DNA from: Serripes groenlandicus
Taxonomy: Eukaryota > Mollusca > Bivalvia > Cardiida > Cardiidae
DNA length: 64,000 nt
Direction: 5' to 3'
Assembly (NCBI GenBank): GCA_031761405.1
Contig: JASEVX010000007.1
Location: forward strand, 40,718,646 to 40,782,645
The notes below the pieces were generated by a model, which searched no databases, was not told the DNA's origin, and saw only the letters and a list, made by a program, of their open reading frames with translations. Each line of letters opens with the position of its first letter. Within the stretch, counting starts at the first letter, position 1. Positions 56,601-59,128 of this stretch are shown here, piece after piece. The position numbers were made by a program, and so were the translations under genes.

Positions 56601-57249
56601 ACCAATGTGTCAAAAAGTCGTCTGCTACCAATGTGTCAAAAAGGCGTCTGCTACCAATGTGTCAAAAAGTCGTCTGCTACCAATGTGTCAAAAAGTCGTC
56701 TGCTACCAATGTGTCAAAAAGTTGTCTGCTACCAATGTGTCAAAAAGGCGTCTGCATATGGGAATGGTTTAGCTTACACAAAGTTGAAATAAATGCTTCA
56801 AGAAACTAATCCAAATACAACTCGAGGTCTTGGCGTGAAACGGTTGTTACTCAAATGGGTATTTTTTTAACAAGATTAATCAACCCTCCATAAAGTCTTT
56901 ATAAGCGTTAAATCACTTTTCTTGGTAAACAATGTAAATTTAGGGGCCATTGCTCGTTCTGAGCAATGGCACCTAAATTTGCATTGTTTACAAAAGCGTA
57001 AAAATTGCCCCTAAACCAGGGTTTTCAAAATAGGTTTTAAGTTACAACCGATTCACGCCAAGCCCTCGAACTGTTGTGTACACCATATCTTCTGATTCTT
57101 TTTGTCCCTAGGAAATCGATGGACAGGCCTTAATGTTGATGTCACTTCCTGTTATACAAGAGCACCTGGAACTAAAACTCGGACCTGCCGTTAAACTTTG
57201 TCATCTGATTGAAAGACTGAAAGTGTCATTTTATGAGAATTATGCGTAA
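17517..57249 (+). CDS. Sfmbt: SFMBT-family Polycomb protein: 4 MBT repeats, SLED, SAM (21 coding exons)
   Basis: Joined exons: 17517-17658, 20122-20889, 23400-23515, 24782-24913, 28633-28836, 30366-31002, 33655-33752, 35229-35469, 37297-37385, 38067-38307, 42113-42210, 43104-43359, 44679-44761, 46786-47063, 49098-49162, 50681-50915, 51418-51593, 53362-53628, 54211-54383, 55936-56097, 57112-57249. The frame is unbroken for 1532 codons. Seen in order: repeat-rich N-terminus (1-454), acidic linker (455-666), MBT1 (about 667-779), MBT2 (780-889), MBT3 (890-1007), MBT4 (1008-1120), SLED-like Cys-rich region (about 1145-1286), basic linker (1287-1433), SAM (about 1459-1526). Four MBT repeats plus SLED plus C-terminal SAM is the SFMBT layout; L3MBTL2 and MBTD1 lack the SAM, and L3MBTL1/3/4 have three MBT repeats. 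Known for the family: nuclear Polycomb-group repressor; fly Sfmbt pairs with the DNA-binding protein Pho (YY1). The protein is longer than vertebrate SFMBT1/2 because of the N-terminus. No FCS zinc finger was seen. N-terminal exons 3-5 rest on phase and composition only. Confidence 0.87.
18115..18742. mobile_element. TTAA-type MITE split by a hAT MITE
   Basis: Left part 18115-18221 (ACAACAAATCTGCAGGAGAA), right part 18674-18742 (TCTTCTGCTGCAGATACATC, GGAATAGGGTTAA). The hAT insertion is younger than the MITE. Confidence 0.75.
18222..18673. mobile_element. hAT-type MITE with perfect 8-base target duplication
   Basis: TIRs TAGTGTTGGGCC and GGCCCAACACTA; target duplication GCCATAAT at 18214-18221 and 18674-18681. 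Repeats of ATCGATTATNATCG-like motifs fill both ends. It is inserted in a TTAA-MITE copy. Confidence 0.88.
18963..19182. mobile_element. TTAA-type MITE, full length
   Basis: Ends TTATCCCTTTCCCTTATA and GAGGGAAAGGGTTAT; centre hairpin AAATTGCTCAAAACGAGCAA is perfect. Confidence 0.8.
19358..19566. mobile_element. TTAA-type MITE, full length
   Basis: TTAACCCTTTCCCTCATA to GAGGGAAAGGGTTAA; centre GAAATTGCACAGAACGTGCA. Confidence 0.85.
19755..20013 (+). mobile_element. tRNA-derived SINE (head type 2), degraded
   Basis: B-box-like GAGTTTGAACCCCAGC, CACCAATGGGCTAAAA body and AATCAATT tail; ends about 110 bases before Sfmbt exon 2. Confidence 0.6.
20122..20889 (+). CDS. Sfmbt: Sfmbt coding exon 2 (11-residue tandem repeat)
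   Basis: Acceptor TGAGTAG at 20121; donor GGAG|GTCAGT after 20889; phase 1 in and out. Holds ten full and one partial copy of an 11-residue unit, consensus [12 protein letters not shown] (20178-20519), then a Gln/Ser/Thr-rich tail. The frame stays open to 20921 past the donor, but only the 20889 donor keeps phase with the next exon. Confidence 0.82.
20178..20519 (+). repeat. 33-base coding minisatellite in Sfmbt exon 2
   Basis: Ten full units and one partial, all multiples of three, so the frame survives copy-number change. Differences between units are mainly substitutions (V/I, N/T, P/S/N) at fixed positions. Confidence 0.92.
20957..21178 (+). mobile_element. tRNA-derived SINE (head type 3)
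   Basis: Starts GGAATCCGCCGTGGTTGAGT, B-box-like GGTTTAATCCC, body with GTTTGTTTACCCAGGGAT, and tail GGTAATATAACTGAAATAAT with AATAAAAC-type end. It starts about 67 bases after the exon 2 donor. Confidence 0.65.
21205..22310. repeat. Diverged GTCAAACTTG-type repeats and an AGGTAGCAA palindromic region
   Basis: 21205-21365 and 22128-22308 are inverted copies of one repeat (CAGTCAAACT, TAGCAATTCCCTGTCTA, GGTGGTCTTTAATTACAGG). A related copy lies at 34140-34310. Between them, 21645-22030 is filled with TAGCAAGTACTTGCTACCTG and similar inverted motifs and ends TTACCCTG. No gene is seen. Confidence 0.5.
22959..23192. mobile_element. TTAA-type MITE, full length, right end degraded
   Basis: Left TTAACCCTTTTCCACATA, right TAGGAAAGTTAA, centre AAATTGTTCATCATGAGCAA. 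Confidence 0.7.
23400..23515 (+). CDS. Sfmbt: Sfmbt coding exon 3
   Basis: Acceptor AATGCAG before 23400, donor ACACAG|GTAATA; enters phase 1, leaves phase 0. Encodes a Thr/Ser/Ala-rich linker ([14 protein letters not shown]). A hairpin-ended mobile element starts about 30 bases past the donor. Confidence 0.72.
23543..24339 (+). mobile_element. Helitron-like non-autonomous element with tandem core
   Basis: Ends with hairpin GTGAGTTCACTCAC (24318-24331), then AGTT and CTAG (24336-24339) before T: the Helitron-type 3' end. Near the start CCCCCCGCAAAC pairs with GTTTTGGGGG. About four internal units start GCGCAACTCCTCCTGAACGG (about 23621, 23789, 23917, 24074). No Rep/helicase is seen. It lies in intron 3. 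Confidence 0.65.
24782..24913 (+). CDS. Sfmbt: Sfmbt coding exon 4
   Basis: Acceptor CAATTACAG before 24782, donor TTCCAG|GTAGGT; phase 0 at both ends (44 codons). Ser/Pro-rich, with [17 protein letters not shown]: several SP/TP dipeptides that resemble proline-directed kinase sites (inference). The acceptor lies 34 bases after a TTAA-MITE end. Confidence 0.75.
25101..25324. mobile_element. TTAA-type MITE, full length
   Basis: TTAACCCTTGCCCTCATA to GAGGGAAAGGGTTAA; first of three copies packed into 25101-25814. Confidence 0.8.
25350..25579. mobile_element. TTAA-type MITE, full length
   Basis: TTGCCCTTTCCCTTATACGG to GGGGGAAAGGGTTAA; centre AAATTGCATGTTTTGTGCAA. Opposite orientation to the previous copy. 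Confidence 0.8.
25584..25814. mobile_element. TTAA-type MITE, full length
   Basis: Left TTAACCTTTTTTTTTACCCA (expanded T run), right GTGGGAAAGGGTTAA, centre CATTGCTCATGATCAGCAAT. Confidence 0.75.
26680..27859. mobile_element. hAT-like element with CAGGGTTC...GAACCCTG ends
   Basis: Left CAGGGTTCTCCCTGG, right CCAGCGTGAACCCTG, flanked by CATACC on both sides. Near the right end GCGCCATTGGCGCCATTTGC is palindromic. No open frame of transposase type. Confidence 0.6.
28334..28562. mobile_element. TTAA-type MITE, full length
   Basis: TTAACCCTTTCCCATATACA to GGGGGAAAGGTTTAA; centre AAATTGCTCAAAACAAGCAA. It ends 70 bases before exon 5. Confidence 0.75.
28633..28836 (+). CDS. Sfmbt: Sfmbt coding exon 5
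   Basis: Acceptor CATACATCAG before 28633, donor GTT|GTGAGT; phase 0 at both ends (68 codons). Linker with Gln, His and Ser runs. Reading on past the donor enters repeat sequence. Confidence 0.72.
28951..29180. mobile_element. TTAA-type MITE, exemplar copy (230 bases)
   Basis: Perfect TTAA at both ends, TTAACCCTTTCCCTCATACG to GAGGGAAAGGGTTAA, centre GAAATTGCACGTTCTGTGCA. It lies 114 bases after the exon 5 donor. The copies at 29356 and 34417 have the same length and opposite orientation. Confidence 0.9.
29356..29585. mobile_element. TTAA-type MITE, exemplar copy (230 bases)
   Basis: Perfect TTAA at both ends; near-identical to the reverse complement of 28951-29180, suggesting recent activity. 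Only about 175 bases separate the two. Confidence 0.9.
29841..29987. mobile_element. Short inverted-repeat element, TGTAGTCAAACTTG ends
   Basis: Starts TGTAGTCAAACTTGTCTTAA and ends ACACAAGTTTGACTGTACA, an inverted pair, with GTGGCTGCTTAACA inside. The same element, split by a MITE, lies at 44949-45320. Confidence 0.65.
30045..30238 (+). mobile_element. SINE (type 3), 5'-degraded
   Basis: B-box-like GTTCAATTCCAAG, TTTACCCAGGGATCATGAAT and CCGTGATATTACTGAAATAT followed by CCCCAATAAAACAAA. Confidence 0.6.
30366..31002 (+). CDS. Sfmbt: Sfmbt coding exon 6 (acidic linker)
   Basis: Acceptor TTTGCCAG before 30366, donor GAAG|GTAAGA; enters phase 0, leaves phase 1. 212 codons, very rich in Asp, Glu, Lys and Ser, with an acidic run DDDDDDED near residue 593, then a segment ([16 protein letters not shown]) that looks helical. 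It runs up to the first MBT repeat. The upstream open frame (30252-30365) is MITE sequence, not coding. Confidence 0.82.
31073..31149. repeat. 77-base near-perfect palindrome 70 bases after exon 6
   Basis: Arms 31073-31110 and 31112-31149 pair with one mismatch around a one-base loop (core ACTCAGAAGAATCGTCTCA). It belongs to a repeat family with TATGTTGTGGGTACTC; diverged copies lie at about 18740-18955, 34325-34415, 35530-35660, 37075-37250 and 44340-44640. Confidence 0.85.
31371..31603. mobile_element. TTAA-type MITE, full length, degraded
   Basis: Left TTAAGCGCCCCTTTCCATTA, right TGGGAAAGGGTTTA. Confidence 0.65.
31679..32920 (+). mobile_element. Hairpin-ended element (copy 2, no ~166-base core)
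   Basis: Has the same ends as copy 1 (AGAGCCAAAGGCTC at the left; GGGCCATCTTGGCCC then TCTTGTT at the right) and the same flanking arms, but the ~166-base tandem units are missing. It lies in intron 6 of Sfmbt. Confidence 0.7.
32987..33242. mobile_element. 248-base palindromic MITE, CGAGGGCTTGG ends (copy 1)
   Basis: TIR CGAGGGCTTGGCGTGAAACG plus about 9 more bases at both ends, 4-base target duplication ATAT, and a central hairpin around ATTGCTCAGAACGAGCAAT (33091-33109). Confidence 0.85.
33423..33632. mobile_element. TTAA-type MITE abutting exon 7
   Basis: Left AACCCTTTCCCACATGCA, right AAGGAAAGGGTTAT, ending about 23 bases before the exon 7 acceptor junction. The space between the MITE and the exon is very short for a branch point. 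Confidence 0.7.
33655..33752 (+). CDS. Sfmbt: Sfmbt coding exon 7 (MBT1, N-terminal arm)
   Basis: Acceptor TACTTCAG before 33655, donor CAT|GTAAGT; phase 1 to 0. Encodes [20 protein letters not shown] and the following FRH, the extended arm that opens an MBT repeat (F-x-W-x2-YL ... PP-x2-F-x-H). Confidence 0.9.
34417..34646. mobile_element. TTAA-type MITE, exemplar copy (230 bases)
   Basis: Perfect TTAA at both ends, TTAACCCTTTCCCTCATA to GAGGGAAAGGGTTAA, followed by another, older copy at 34651-34882. Confidence 0.88.
34651..34882. mobile_element. TTAA-type MITE, older copy
   Basis: Left TTTAAACCCTTCCCACATA, right CAAGAGGGTTAA; the arms are diverged. A still more decayed copy lies at about 34940-35150. 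Confidence 0.6.
35229..35469 (+). CDS. Sfmbt: Sfmbt coding exon 8 (MBT1 core)
   Basis: Acceptor GATTAACAG before 35229, donor GAAC|GTAAGA; phase 0 to 1. Contains [30 protein letters not shown] and [10 protein letters not shown]: the barrel core of an MBT repeat. The DFWCD segment carries aromatic residues at the position of the methyl-lysine cage in caged MBT repeats. Confidence 0.93.
36262..36419 (+). mobile_element. SINE (type 1) body and CAAT tail
   Basis: TGGCTGCCCTTCTTGGC and GACTGGCTGGTGTCAGCATA match the type 1 body; ends in GTGATATAACTGAAAAAGGT and four CAAT units. The head is lost. Confidence 0.6.
36430..36622 (-). pseudogene. Possible LINE C-terminal remnant
   Basis: On the minus strand, [16 protein letters not shown] followed by [14 protein letters not shown] resembles the GRPKTTW...QDR tail of non-LTR element proteins. 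Stops break the frame. Confidence 0.3.
37297..37385 (+). CDS. Sfmbt: Sfmbt coding exon 9 (MBT2, N-terminal arm)
   Basis: T-rich tract and TTTTTTTCAG before 37297, donor AAG|GTACAG; phase 1 to 0. Encodes [20 protein letters not shown] and then RTAPSYLL, the arm of the second MBT repeat. Confidence 0.9.
37818..38052. mobile_element. TTAA-type MITE abutting exon 10
   Basis: ATCTGCAACAGATGACTTTG arm, centre AAATTGCTCATGATGGGCAA, right end TTTGTAAGGGTTAA, only 14 bases before the exon 10 start. The acceptor polypyrimidine/branch region is therefore largely MITE-derived. Confidence 0.65.
38067..38307 (+). CDS. Sfmbt: Sfmbt coding exon 10 (MBT2 core)
   Basis: Acceptor ATCTACAG before 38067, donor AAAAG|GTTAGA; phase 0 to 1, with the same length (241) as exon 8. 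Contains [24 protein letters not shown] and [20 protein letters not shown]. The usual final GWC is GWG here. Confidence 0.92.
38334..38551. mobile_element. TTAA-type MITE
   Basis: Left TTAACCTATTCCCTCATA, right arm GCGTCTATATGAGG with the terminal GGAAAGGGTTAA lost; centre AAATTGCTTGTTTTGAGCAA. Confidence 0.7.
38754..39056 (+). mobile_element. Hairpin-ended element, TAGTCCCCTACCGG family
   Basis: Starts TTTTTAGTCCCCTACCGG with an early palindromic stretch, and ends with a short hairpin (ATTGCTTGCAAT) and ACTTGTTA. It interrupts a TTAA-MITE copy whose halves lie at about 38622-38753 and 39060-39231. Confidence 0.55.
39818..42051 (+). mobile_element. Hairpin-ended element with ~166-base tandem core (copy 3)
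   Basis: Same ends as copies 1 and 2. The core at about 40080-41400 has eight ~166-base units, most with a CCGCCAGGGGGCGG-like block. Near 41556 it contains GTCGAGCGTCTGTGCCG followed by GTGCTCTTGTT, the 3' end type of a different family, so it is chimeric or holds a nested fragment. It lies in intron 10. Confidence 0.72.
42113..42210 (+). CDS. Sfmbt: Sfmbt coding exon 11 (MBT3, N-terminal arm)
   Basis: Acceptor TTGTTTACAG before 42113, donor AAG|GTCAGT; phase 1 to 0, same length (98) as exon 7. Encodes [18 protein letters not shown] and then LPPDIFK. It begins about 60 bases after the end of a hairpin-ended tandem-repeat element. Confidence 0.88.
42461..43103 (+). repeat. 96-base tandem copies of the exon 12 splice acceptor region
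   Basis: The AG of the CTAG|GAT junction recurs at 42815, 42911, 43007 and the true site 43103, exactly 96 bases apart. A fifth, older copy at 42482 has an 11-base deletion and is separated from the next by a SINE. Each copy holds a pyrimidine-rich stretch, TTTACTAG (or ATTTACTAG), and about 45 bases matching the exon start. Confidence 0.9.
42537..42797 (+). mobile_element. tRNA-derived SINE (type 3) with 13-base target duplication
   Basis: Body 42550-42784, A-box-like GTGGTAGAGTGG, B box GGTTCGATCCCC, tail CCGTGATATAACTGAAATAA and AATAAAACAAAATAAAA. Flanked by perfect copies of TCTTCTTGTATCT at 42537-42549 and 42785-42797. It sits inside the 96-base acceptor array and splits two units. Confidence 0.9.
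43104..43359 (+). CDS. Sfmbt: Sfmbt coding exon 12 (MBT3 core)
   Basis: Acceptor TTTACTAG before 43104, donor CCAG|GTAAGT; phase 0 to 1. Contains [31 protein letters not shown] and [10 protein letters not shown]. This MBT core has no FDYW-like cage segment. The acceptor and first ~45 coding bases are copied several times upstream at a 96-base period. Confidence 0.9.
44391..44567. mobile_element. TTAA-type MITE, internal deletion
   Basis: Left AAACCCTTTCCCACATACA, right GTGAGAAAGGGTTAA; the central hairpin is lost. It interrupts a hairpin repeat of the TATGTTGTGGGTAC family. Confidence 0.65.
44679..44761 (+). CDS. Sfmbt: Sfmbt coding exon 13 (MBT4, N-terminal arm)
   Basis: Acceptor GACTTTCAG before 44679, donor TCG|GTAAGT; phase 1 to 0. 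Encodes [20 protein letters not shown] and then PDRLF, the arm of the fourth MBT repeat. Confidence 0.88.
44949..45320. mobile_element. GTCAAACTTG inverted-repeat element, interrupted
   Basis: Left CAGTAAAACTTGTCTTAA, right ACACAAATTTGACTGTACA. Interior halves on both sides of the nested MITE share GGCTGCTTAACACAGGTG. Confidence 0.6.
45019..45217. mobile_element. TTAA-type MITE nested in a GTCAAACTTG-type element
   Basis: Left TTAATCCATTCCCACATA, right TTGGGAAAGGGTTAA. Sequence on either side (44949-45018, 45218-45320) belongs to one older element. Confidence 0.75.
45478..45665. mobile_element. TTAA-type MITE
   Basis: TTAACCCTTTCCAACATA to GTGGGAAAGTGTTAA; centre AAATTGCTCATTATGAGTAA. A half copy follows at about 45690-45785. 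Confidence 0.7.
46010..46140 (+). mobile_element. SINE (type 1) body fragment
   Basis: AATGGTGGTAATAGCC, TTACGACTGACTTGCTTGTG and GTCTGTGATATAACC match the type 1 body. Confidence 0.5.
46347..46536. mobile_element. TTAA-type MITE
   Basis: Left TTTGACCCTTTTCTCTTGAA, right GTGGGAATGGGTTAA. A right-half copy directly precedes it (about 46225-46350). Confidence 0.65.
46786..47063 (+). CDS. Sfmbt: Sfmbt coding exon 14 (MBT4 core)
   Basis: Acceptor TCTTTAG before 46786, donor GA|GTAAGT; phase 0 to 2. Contains [28 protein letters not shown] and [11 protein letters not shown], then a basic tail. Where caged repeats have FDYW or YDQW, this one reads VPSHIEDID, with no aromatic residue. Confidence 0.92.
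47176..47813. mobile_element. hAT-like element with 8-base target duplication
   Basis: Left CAGGGCATTTTCTGTG, right CCCGGGTCCTG, flanked by CATAGACC at 47168-47175 and 47814-47821. The right arm again contains GCCGTAAGTGGCGAAC. It begins 112 bases after the exon 14 donor. Confidence 0.75.
48040..48258 (+). mobile_element. tRNA-derived SINE (type 1)
   Basis: B box GGGTTCGATCCCTGGCTG, body with TTGGCACTCTGGGTTG, and tail ACACCGTGATATAACTGAAT. It directly precedes a TTAA-MITE fragment. Confidence 0.65.
48473..48976. mobile_element. CCCTTTGAC-type repeat split by a SINE
   Basis: TTAACCCTTTGACTTCTG left, CAGCATTGAAAGTGTTAA right, about 200 bases without the SINE. Related copies at about 46540-46740 and 51965-52130 (ends CAGCATTGAAAGGGTTAA). 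The ends look like a second TTAA/CCCTTT MITE family. Confidence 0.55.
48509..48831 (+). mobile_element. tRNA-derived SINE (head type 2), intact, 13-base target duplication
   Basis: Body 48522-48818. The head reads as a near-complete tRNA (GCCCCTATAGCTCAGTCGGT start, GAGTTCGAACCCCAGC arm) and the tail is (CAAT)n. Flanked by ACCAGTGCAGAGC on both sides. It interrupts another repeat (48473-48976). Confidence 0.85.
49098..49162 (+). CDS. Sfmbt: Sfmbt coding exon 15 (65-base exon)
   Basis: Acceptor CTGTTTTCAG before 49098, donor GAG|GTAACA. It is the only segment I found between exons 14 and 16 that converts phase 2 to phase 1 with good splice sites. Encodes [20 protein letters not shown]. Identification rests on phase and position, so it is less certain than its neighbours. 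Confidence 0.7.
49200..49422. mobile_element. TTAA-type MITE, full length
   Basis: Left TTAACCTTTTCTAATATT, right GTGAGAAAGGGTTAA, perfect centre GAAATTGCTCATTATGAGCA. It lies 38 bases after exon 15. The right end plus about 40 flanking bases is duplicated at 49460-49580. Confidence 0.75.
49587..49817 (+). mobile_element. SINE (type 2) decayed copy
   Basis: Body matches type 2 (CAGTTGCTTTGAAAGAATG) and the end is TTAAATCAATCAATC. The head is lost. Confidence 0.45.
50128..50344. mobile_element. TTAA-type MITE
   Basis: CTCTGCAACGGACAAATTTT arm, perfect centre AAATTGCTCATAATGAGCAA, right GTGAGAAAGGGTTAT. Confidence 0.7.
50380..50603. mobile_element. TTAA-type MITE, degraded
   Basis: TTTTCCCATTTGCACATACA left, CTGCTGCAGATTTGTTGTAA right arm and GTGAAACAGTTATAA end. 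It ends about 78 bases before exon 16. Confidence 0.6.
50681..50915 (+). CDS. Sfmbt: Sfmbt coding exon 16 (SLED domain, first part)
   Basis: Acceptor TTTTATTTCAG before 50681, donor GCTAA|GTAAGT; phase 1 to 2. Begins [20 protein letters not shown], characteristic of the SLED (DUF3588) domain known from SFMBT and SCML proteins, and continues with [18 protein letters not shown]. The last bases and the donor are copied in tandem downstream. Confidence 0.9.
50901..51105 (+). repeat. 26-base tandem copies of the exon 16 splice donor region
   Basis: The unit GTTTCTTAAAGCTAAGTAAG plus TTGTCA spans the exon 16 end and donor, and recurs downstream. Copies with an intact GTAAGT lie at 50994 and 51072. 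Others are mutated (GCAAGT, GGAAGG). Confidence 0.85.
51170..51395. mobile_element. TTAA-type MITE abutting exon 17
   Basis: Left TTTAATCCTTCCCCACTTAC, right GTGGGAAATGGTTA; ends 23 bases before exon 17. Contains a short internal duplication (TTATTGAGTAGAGTTGAAAA at about 51257 and 51301). Confidence 0.6.
51418..51593 (+). CDS. Sfmbt: Sfmbt coding exon 17 (SLED domain, second part)
   Basis: Acceptor TTTATTACAG before 51418, donor ATA|GTAAGT; phase 2 to 1. Encodes [20 protein letters not shown] followed by several spaced cysteines and [14 protein letters not shown], which closes the SLED region. Confidence 0.9.
51600..51835 (+). repeat. ~90-base minisatellite with GTCTGTC microsatellites
   Basis: Three units with GGATCACTTCTCCATCATCT or variants, starting right after the exon 17 donor. 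Confidence 0.6.
52156..52403 (+). mobile_element. tRNA-derived SINE (type 3) with 12-base target duplication
   Basis: Starts AGGAATCCGCTGTGGTCGAG, B box GGGTTCGATCCCCAG, body GTTTGTTTACCCAGGGATCA. Flanked by CCAGGTGGGTGA at 52156-52167 and 52392-52403. After GAATAATTAA the tail differs (GCGCGCTAAATGACC), unlike the other copies. Confidence 0.8.
53029..53110 (+). mobile_element. Minimal element with TTTTTAGCTCG start and CTCTTGTTA end
   Basis: Only about 80 bases separate CTTTTTAGCTCGTCTGC from CCTTAGCTCTTGTTA. This is the smallest copy in the window with both terminal types. Confidence 0.35.
53362..53628 (+). CDS. Sfmbt: Sfmbt coding exon 18 (basic, AT-hook-like linker)
   Basis: Acceptor TTTTTGCAG before 53362, donor GATT|GTAAGT; phase 1 at both ends. 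Encodes [15 protein letters not shown] and [10 protein letters not shown], resembling AT-hook and nuclear-localisation motifs, then an acidic stretch. DNA binding is inference. Confidence 0.85.
54211..54383 (+). CDS. Sfmbt: Sfmbt coding exon 19 (basic linker)
   Basis: Acceptor TTTTTACAG before 54211, donor TCT|GTAAGT; phase 1 to 0. Encodes [17 protein letters not shown] and a Lys-rich tail. SKKRK resembles a monopartite nuclear localisation signal. Confidence 0.8.
55450..55605. mobile_element. Fragment of the CAGGGGCGTAGC hAT-like MITE
   Basis: TCGCCTCCTGCAGATTTTTC then CGGCATGTGTCGG and GAGTCCATTATGTTGG resemble blocks of the copies at 8540 and 17002, with part inverted. A further fragment lies at 1-58 (GAGTCCACGATGTTGG). 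Confidence 0.45.
55638..55848. mobile_element. TTAA-type MITE, full length
   Basis: Left TTAAACCATTTCCCACATA, right GTGGGAAAGGGTTAA, centre AAATGGCTTGTTTTGAGCAA. Confidence 0.75.
55936..56097 (+). CDS. Sfmbt: Sfmbt coding exon 20 (SAM domain, first part)
   Basis: Acceptor TGGTTTCAG before 55936, donor ACAG|GTCAGT; phase 0 at both ends (54 codons). Ends with [18 protein letters not shown] and LARIIKEQ, helices 1-2 of a SAM domain. Confidence 0.92.
56400..56772. mobile_element. TTAA-type MITE with 7 x 26-base minisatellite in its right arm
   Basis: The left arm (ACAAATCTGCAGCAGACATT) and centre (AAATTGTTCATTATCAGCAA) are normal. The right-arm segment GTCGTCTGCTACCAATGTGT plus CAAAAA is repeated seven times (about 56566-56747). 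Because 26 is not a multiple of three, all three + frames stay open here. Not coding. Confidence 0.8.
56819..57072. mobile_element. 246-base palindromic MITE, CGAGGGCTTGG ends (copy 2)
   Basis: Same TIR and central hairpin as copy 1, inserted in the opposite orientation, with 4-base target duplication AACT (56819-56822, 57069-57072). It ends 40 bases before Sfmbt exon 21, so it lies next to the acceptor region. Confidence 0.85.
57112..57249 (+). CDS. Sfmbt: Sfmbt coding exon 21 (SAM domain end, stop codon)
   Basis: Acceptor TTTGTCCCTAG before 57112; TAA at 57247-57249. Encodes [20 protein letters not shown] and [17 protein letters not shown], the last helices of a Polycomb-type SAM domain. 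The C-terminus is SFYENYA. Confidence 0.93.
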   Translation, partial: EIDGQALMLMSLPVIQEHLELKLGPAVKLCHLIERLKVSFYENYA

Positions 57250-57460
57250 TTCTTCCCACATACTACATATTGGGATAGCCATGTGGTTAAGGCATTTGCT
57301 TTGGGAGACTTGAATGTTGATGGTTGAAATCAAATAAAGTTGAAAGTTGATGGTTCAAATCAAATGAACTTGAATGTTGATAGTTAAAATCAAATAAACT
57401 TGATTGTTGATGGTTCAAATCAAATAAACTTGAATGTTTATATTTCAAATCAAATGGCGA
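57250..57460 (+). promoter_or_regulatory. Sfmbt 3' UTR with 5 x 30-base tandem repeat carrying AATAAA
   Basis: Five 30-base units run from 57309 to 57458. Units 1, 3 and 4 contain AATAAA (57333, 57393, 57423), so the poly(A) hexamer is repeated 84-174 bases after the stop codon. The true cleavage site cannot be read from sequence. Confidence 0.5.
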
Positions 57461-57816
57461 CATTGTGGGTTGTTCTGAAATCGCATGGATTTTTAACATT
57501 ATTGAATGTTGGGGTCATATGAAAACATGCAAAATAAACTTGCTAATAAGAAAGTCGGTATTGAAGGTTTAACCCTTTCCAGCATGAAACTTTGTATGAC
57601 GCCTCTGCTGCAGACCACCTTGGAAAACGTTGTGACAAAAGAAGAAATGTGTGATAATGAGCAGTTTCTCCTTTTGCCACAGTGTTTTTAACTCTTTTCA
57701 GTTATTATCACCTTGCAACGAGGTTATATAGGGGGATGCGCCTGTACCTATGTGTCCAAATGACATCATCATTTTTAGTGATTTATTTCTTATCCGATTT
57801 TATTTCTGATCTGATT

Positions 57817-58960
57817 TTTAGCTCGACTATTCGAAGAATAATGAGAGCTTTACTACTCGCCCCGGCGTCGGCGTCCGGTTAAAGTTTTAGGGCAAGTTGG
57901 CAAGTATTTGTGCTAGCGCTTTCATATTTGGAATATAGTTACATCTTATACCTTTCTTCACATTGAATGCTGAAGATGCTGAGTGTGACCTTCTTTTTGA
58001 GGTAAAAAACATGATTTTGGGTGGTTAAAGTTTTAGGGCAAGTTGGAATTTCATTTTTTTTTACTTTTTCTCAATAAGTATTTGAGCTAGGGCTTTCATA
58101 TTTAGAATATAGTTACATCTTATACGTTTCTTCACATTTAATTATGAAGATGCTGAGTGTGATTTTCTTTTTGGGGTAAAAAACATGATTTTGGGTGGTT
58201 AAAGTTTTAGGGCAAGTTGGCATTTTCATTTATTTTTTTACTTTTTCTCAATAAGTACTTGTGTTATTGCTTTCATATTTGGAATATAATTACATATAAT
58301 GCCTTTCTTTACATTGTATGTTGAAGATGCTGAGTGACTTTTTGGGTAAAAAACATGGATTTTTTATTTGATTTTGAGAATTTGAGATAAATTCATATCT
58401 TTTAGTTACATTTCTTTCTAATTGTGATCATTCATTTATCAAATATAATTCTTCAACATATCAAACAGGTTTTGGTATAAAATATTTGGAAAACCTTTTT
58501 TTAAGGTTTTGCTATTTTTGGACTTTTGCATTTTAACATTTGCGTTAAGCTCAACGTTAAAGTTTTGATTTTAGTTTTGATATTCGAAGAAAATTGGAAC
58601 TTTACTACTCGCCCAGGTGTTGGTGTCCGGTTAATGTTTTAGGGCAAAATGGCATTTTCATTTATAACTCTAATACCCTTCATTCAAATCAGTCTTCATA
58701 CTTCACACATTTGTTAAGAACCATCACAAAATTGAGTTACATAACTCCATTGTATCCTTAATATGGAGTTATGGCCCTTGATTGACTTTAGGAAATTAGA
58801 ATTTTTAAATTACATATATTTAAATGTATGTATCTATTCAGTTGCTTTTACATATAGAGTATATATGATTTAATAGTACTTAAAGGCAATATACTGAAAT
58901 AGTGCTTAAGTGAAAAAGCGTTTTTAAGTCGAGCGTGCTGTCCTTCGACAGCTCTTGTTA
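57817..58960 (+). mobile_element. Hairpin-ended element, GCTCGACTATTCG family (copy A)
   Basis: Starts TTTTTAGCTCGACTATTCG and ends with hairpin GCTGTCCTTCGACAGC then TCTTGTT. Internal units repeat GGTTAAAGTTTTAGGGCAAG at 57878, 58024 and 58196. No coding capacity. Confidence 0.65.
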
Positions 58961-59128
58961 TGAAACTTCACATGTTCACTAGCATTGCCTCTTGACTATT
59001 ATACGCCTTAACAAAACGAAGATTGTTTTGATACTGAATACAATTATTCACCAGTATAGTTTCTTGTACAAGTTTGCATTTCACCAACCCAGGTTAAAGG
59101 GCAAGGTCACATTTACTATTTTATGCCT

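Noticed and set aside
56566..56747. CRISPR-like array
   Set aside because: Units are contiguous with no unique spacers, and the window is eukaryotic. The same applies to the arrays at 50901 and 57309.
56490..56809. Three overlapping open frames with CYQCVKK / [13 protein letters not shown] repeats
   Set aside because: A 26-base stop-free tandem repeat in a MITE keeps all three frames open; no splice-phase link to Sfmbt.
17517..57249. L3MBTL or MBTD1 identity for the gene
   Set aside because: L3MBTL1/3/4 have three MBT repeats; L3MBTL2 and MBTD1 have four but no SLED or SAM. This gene has four MBT, SLED and SAM.
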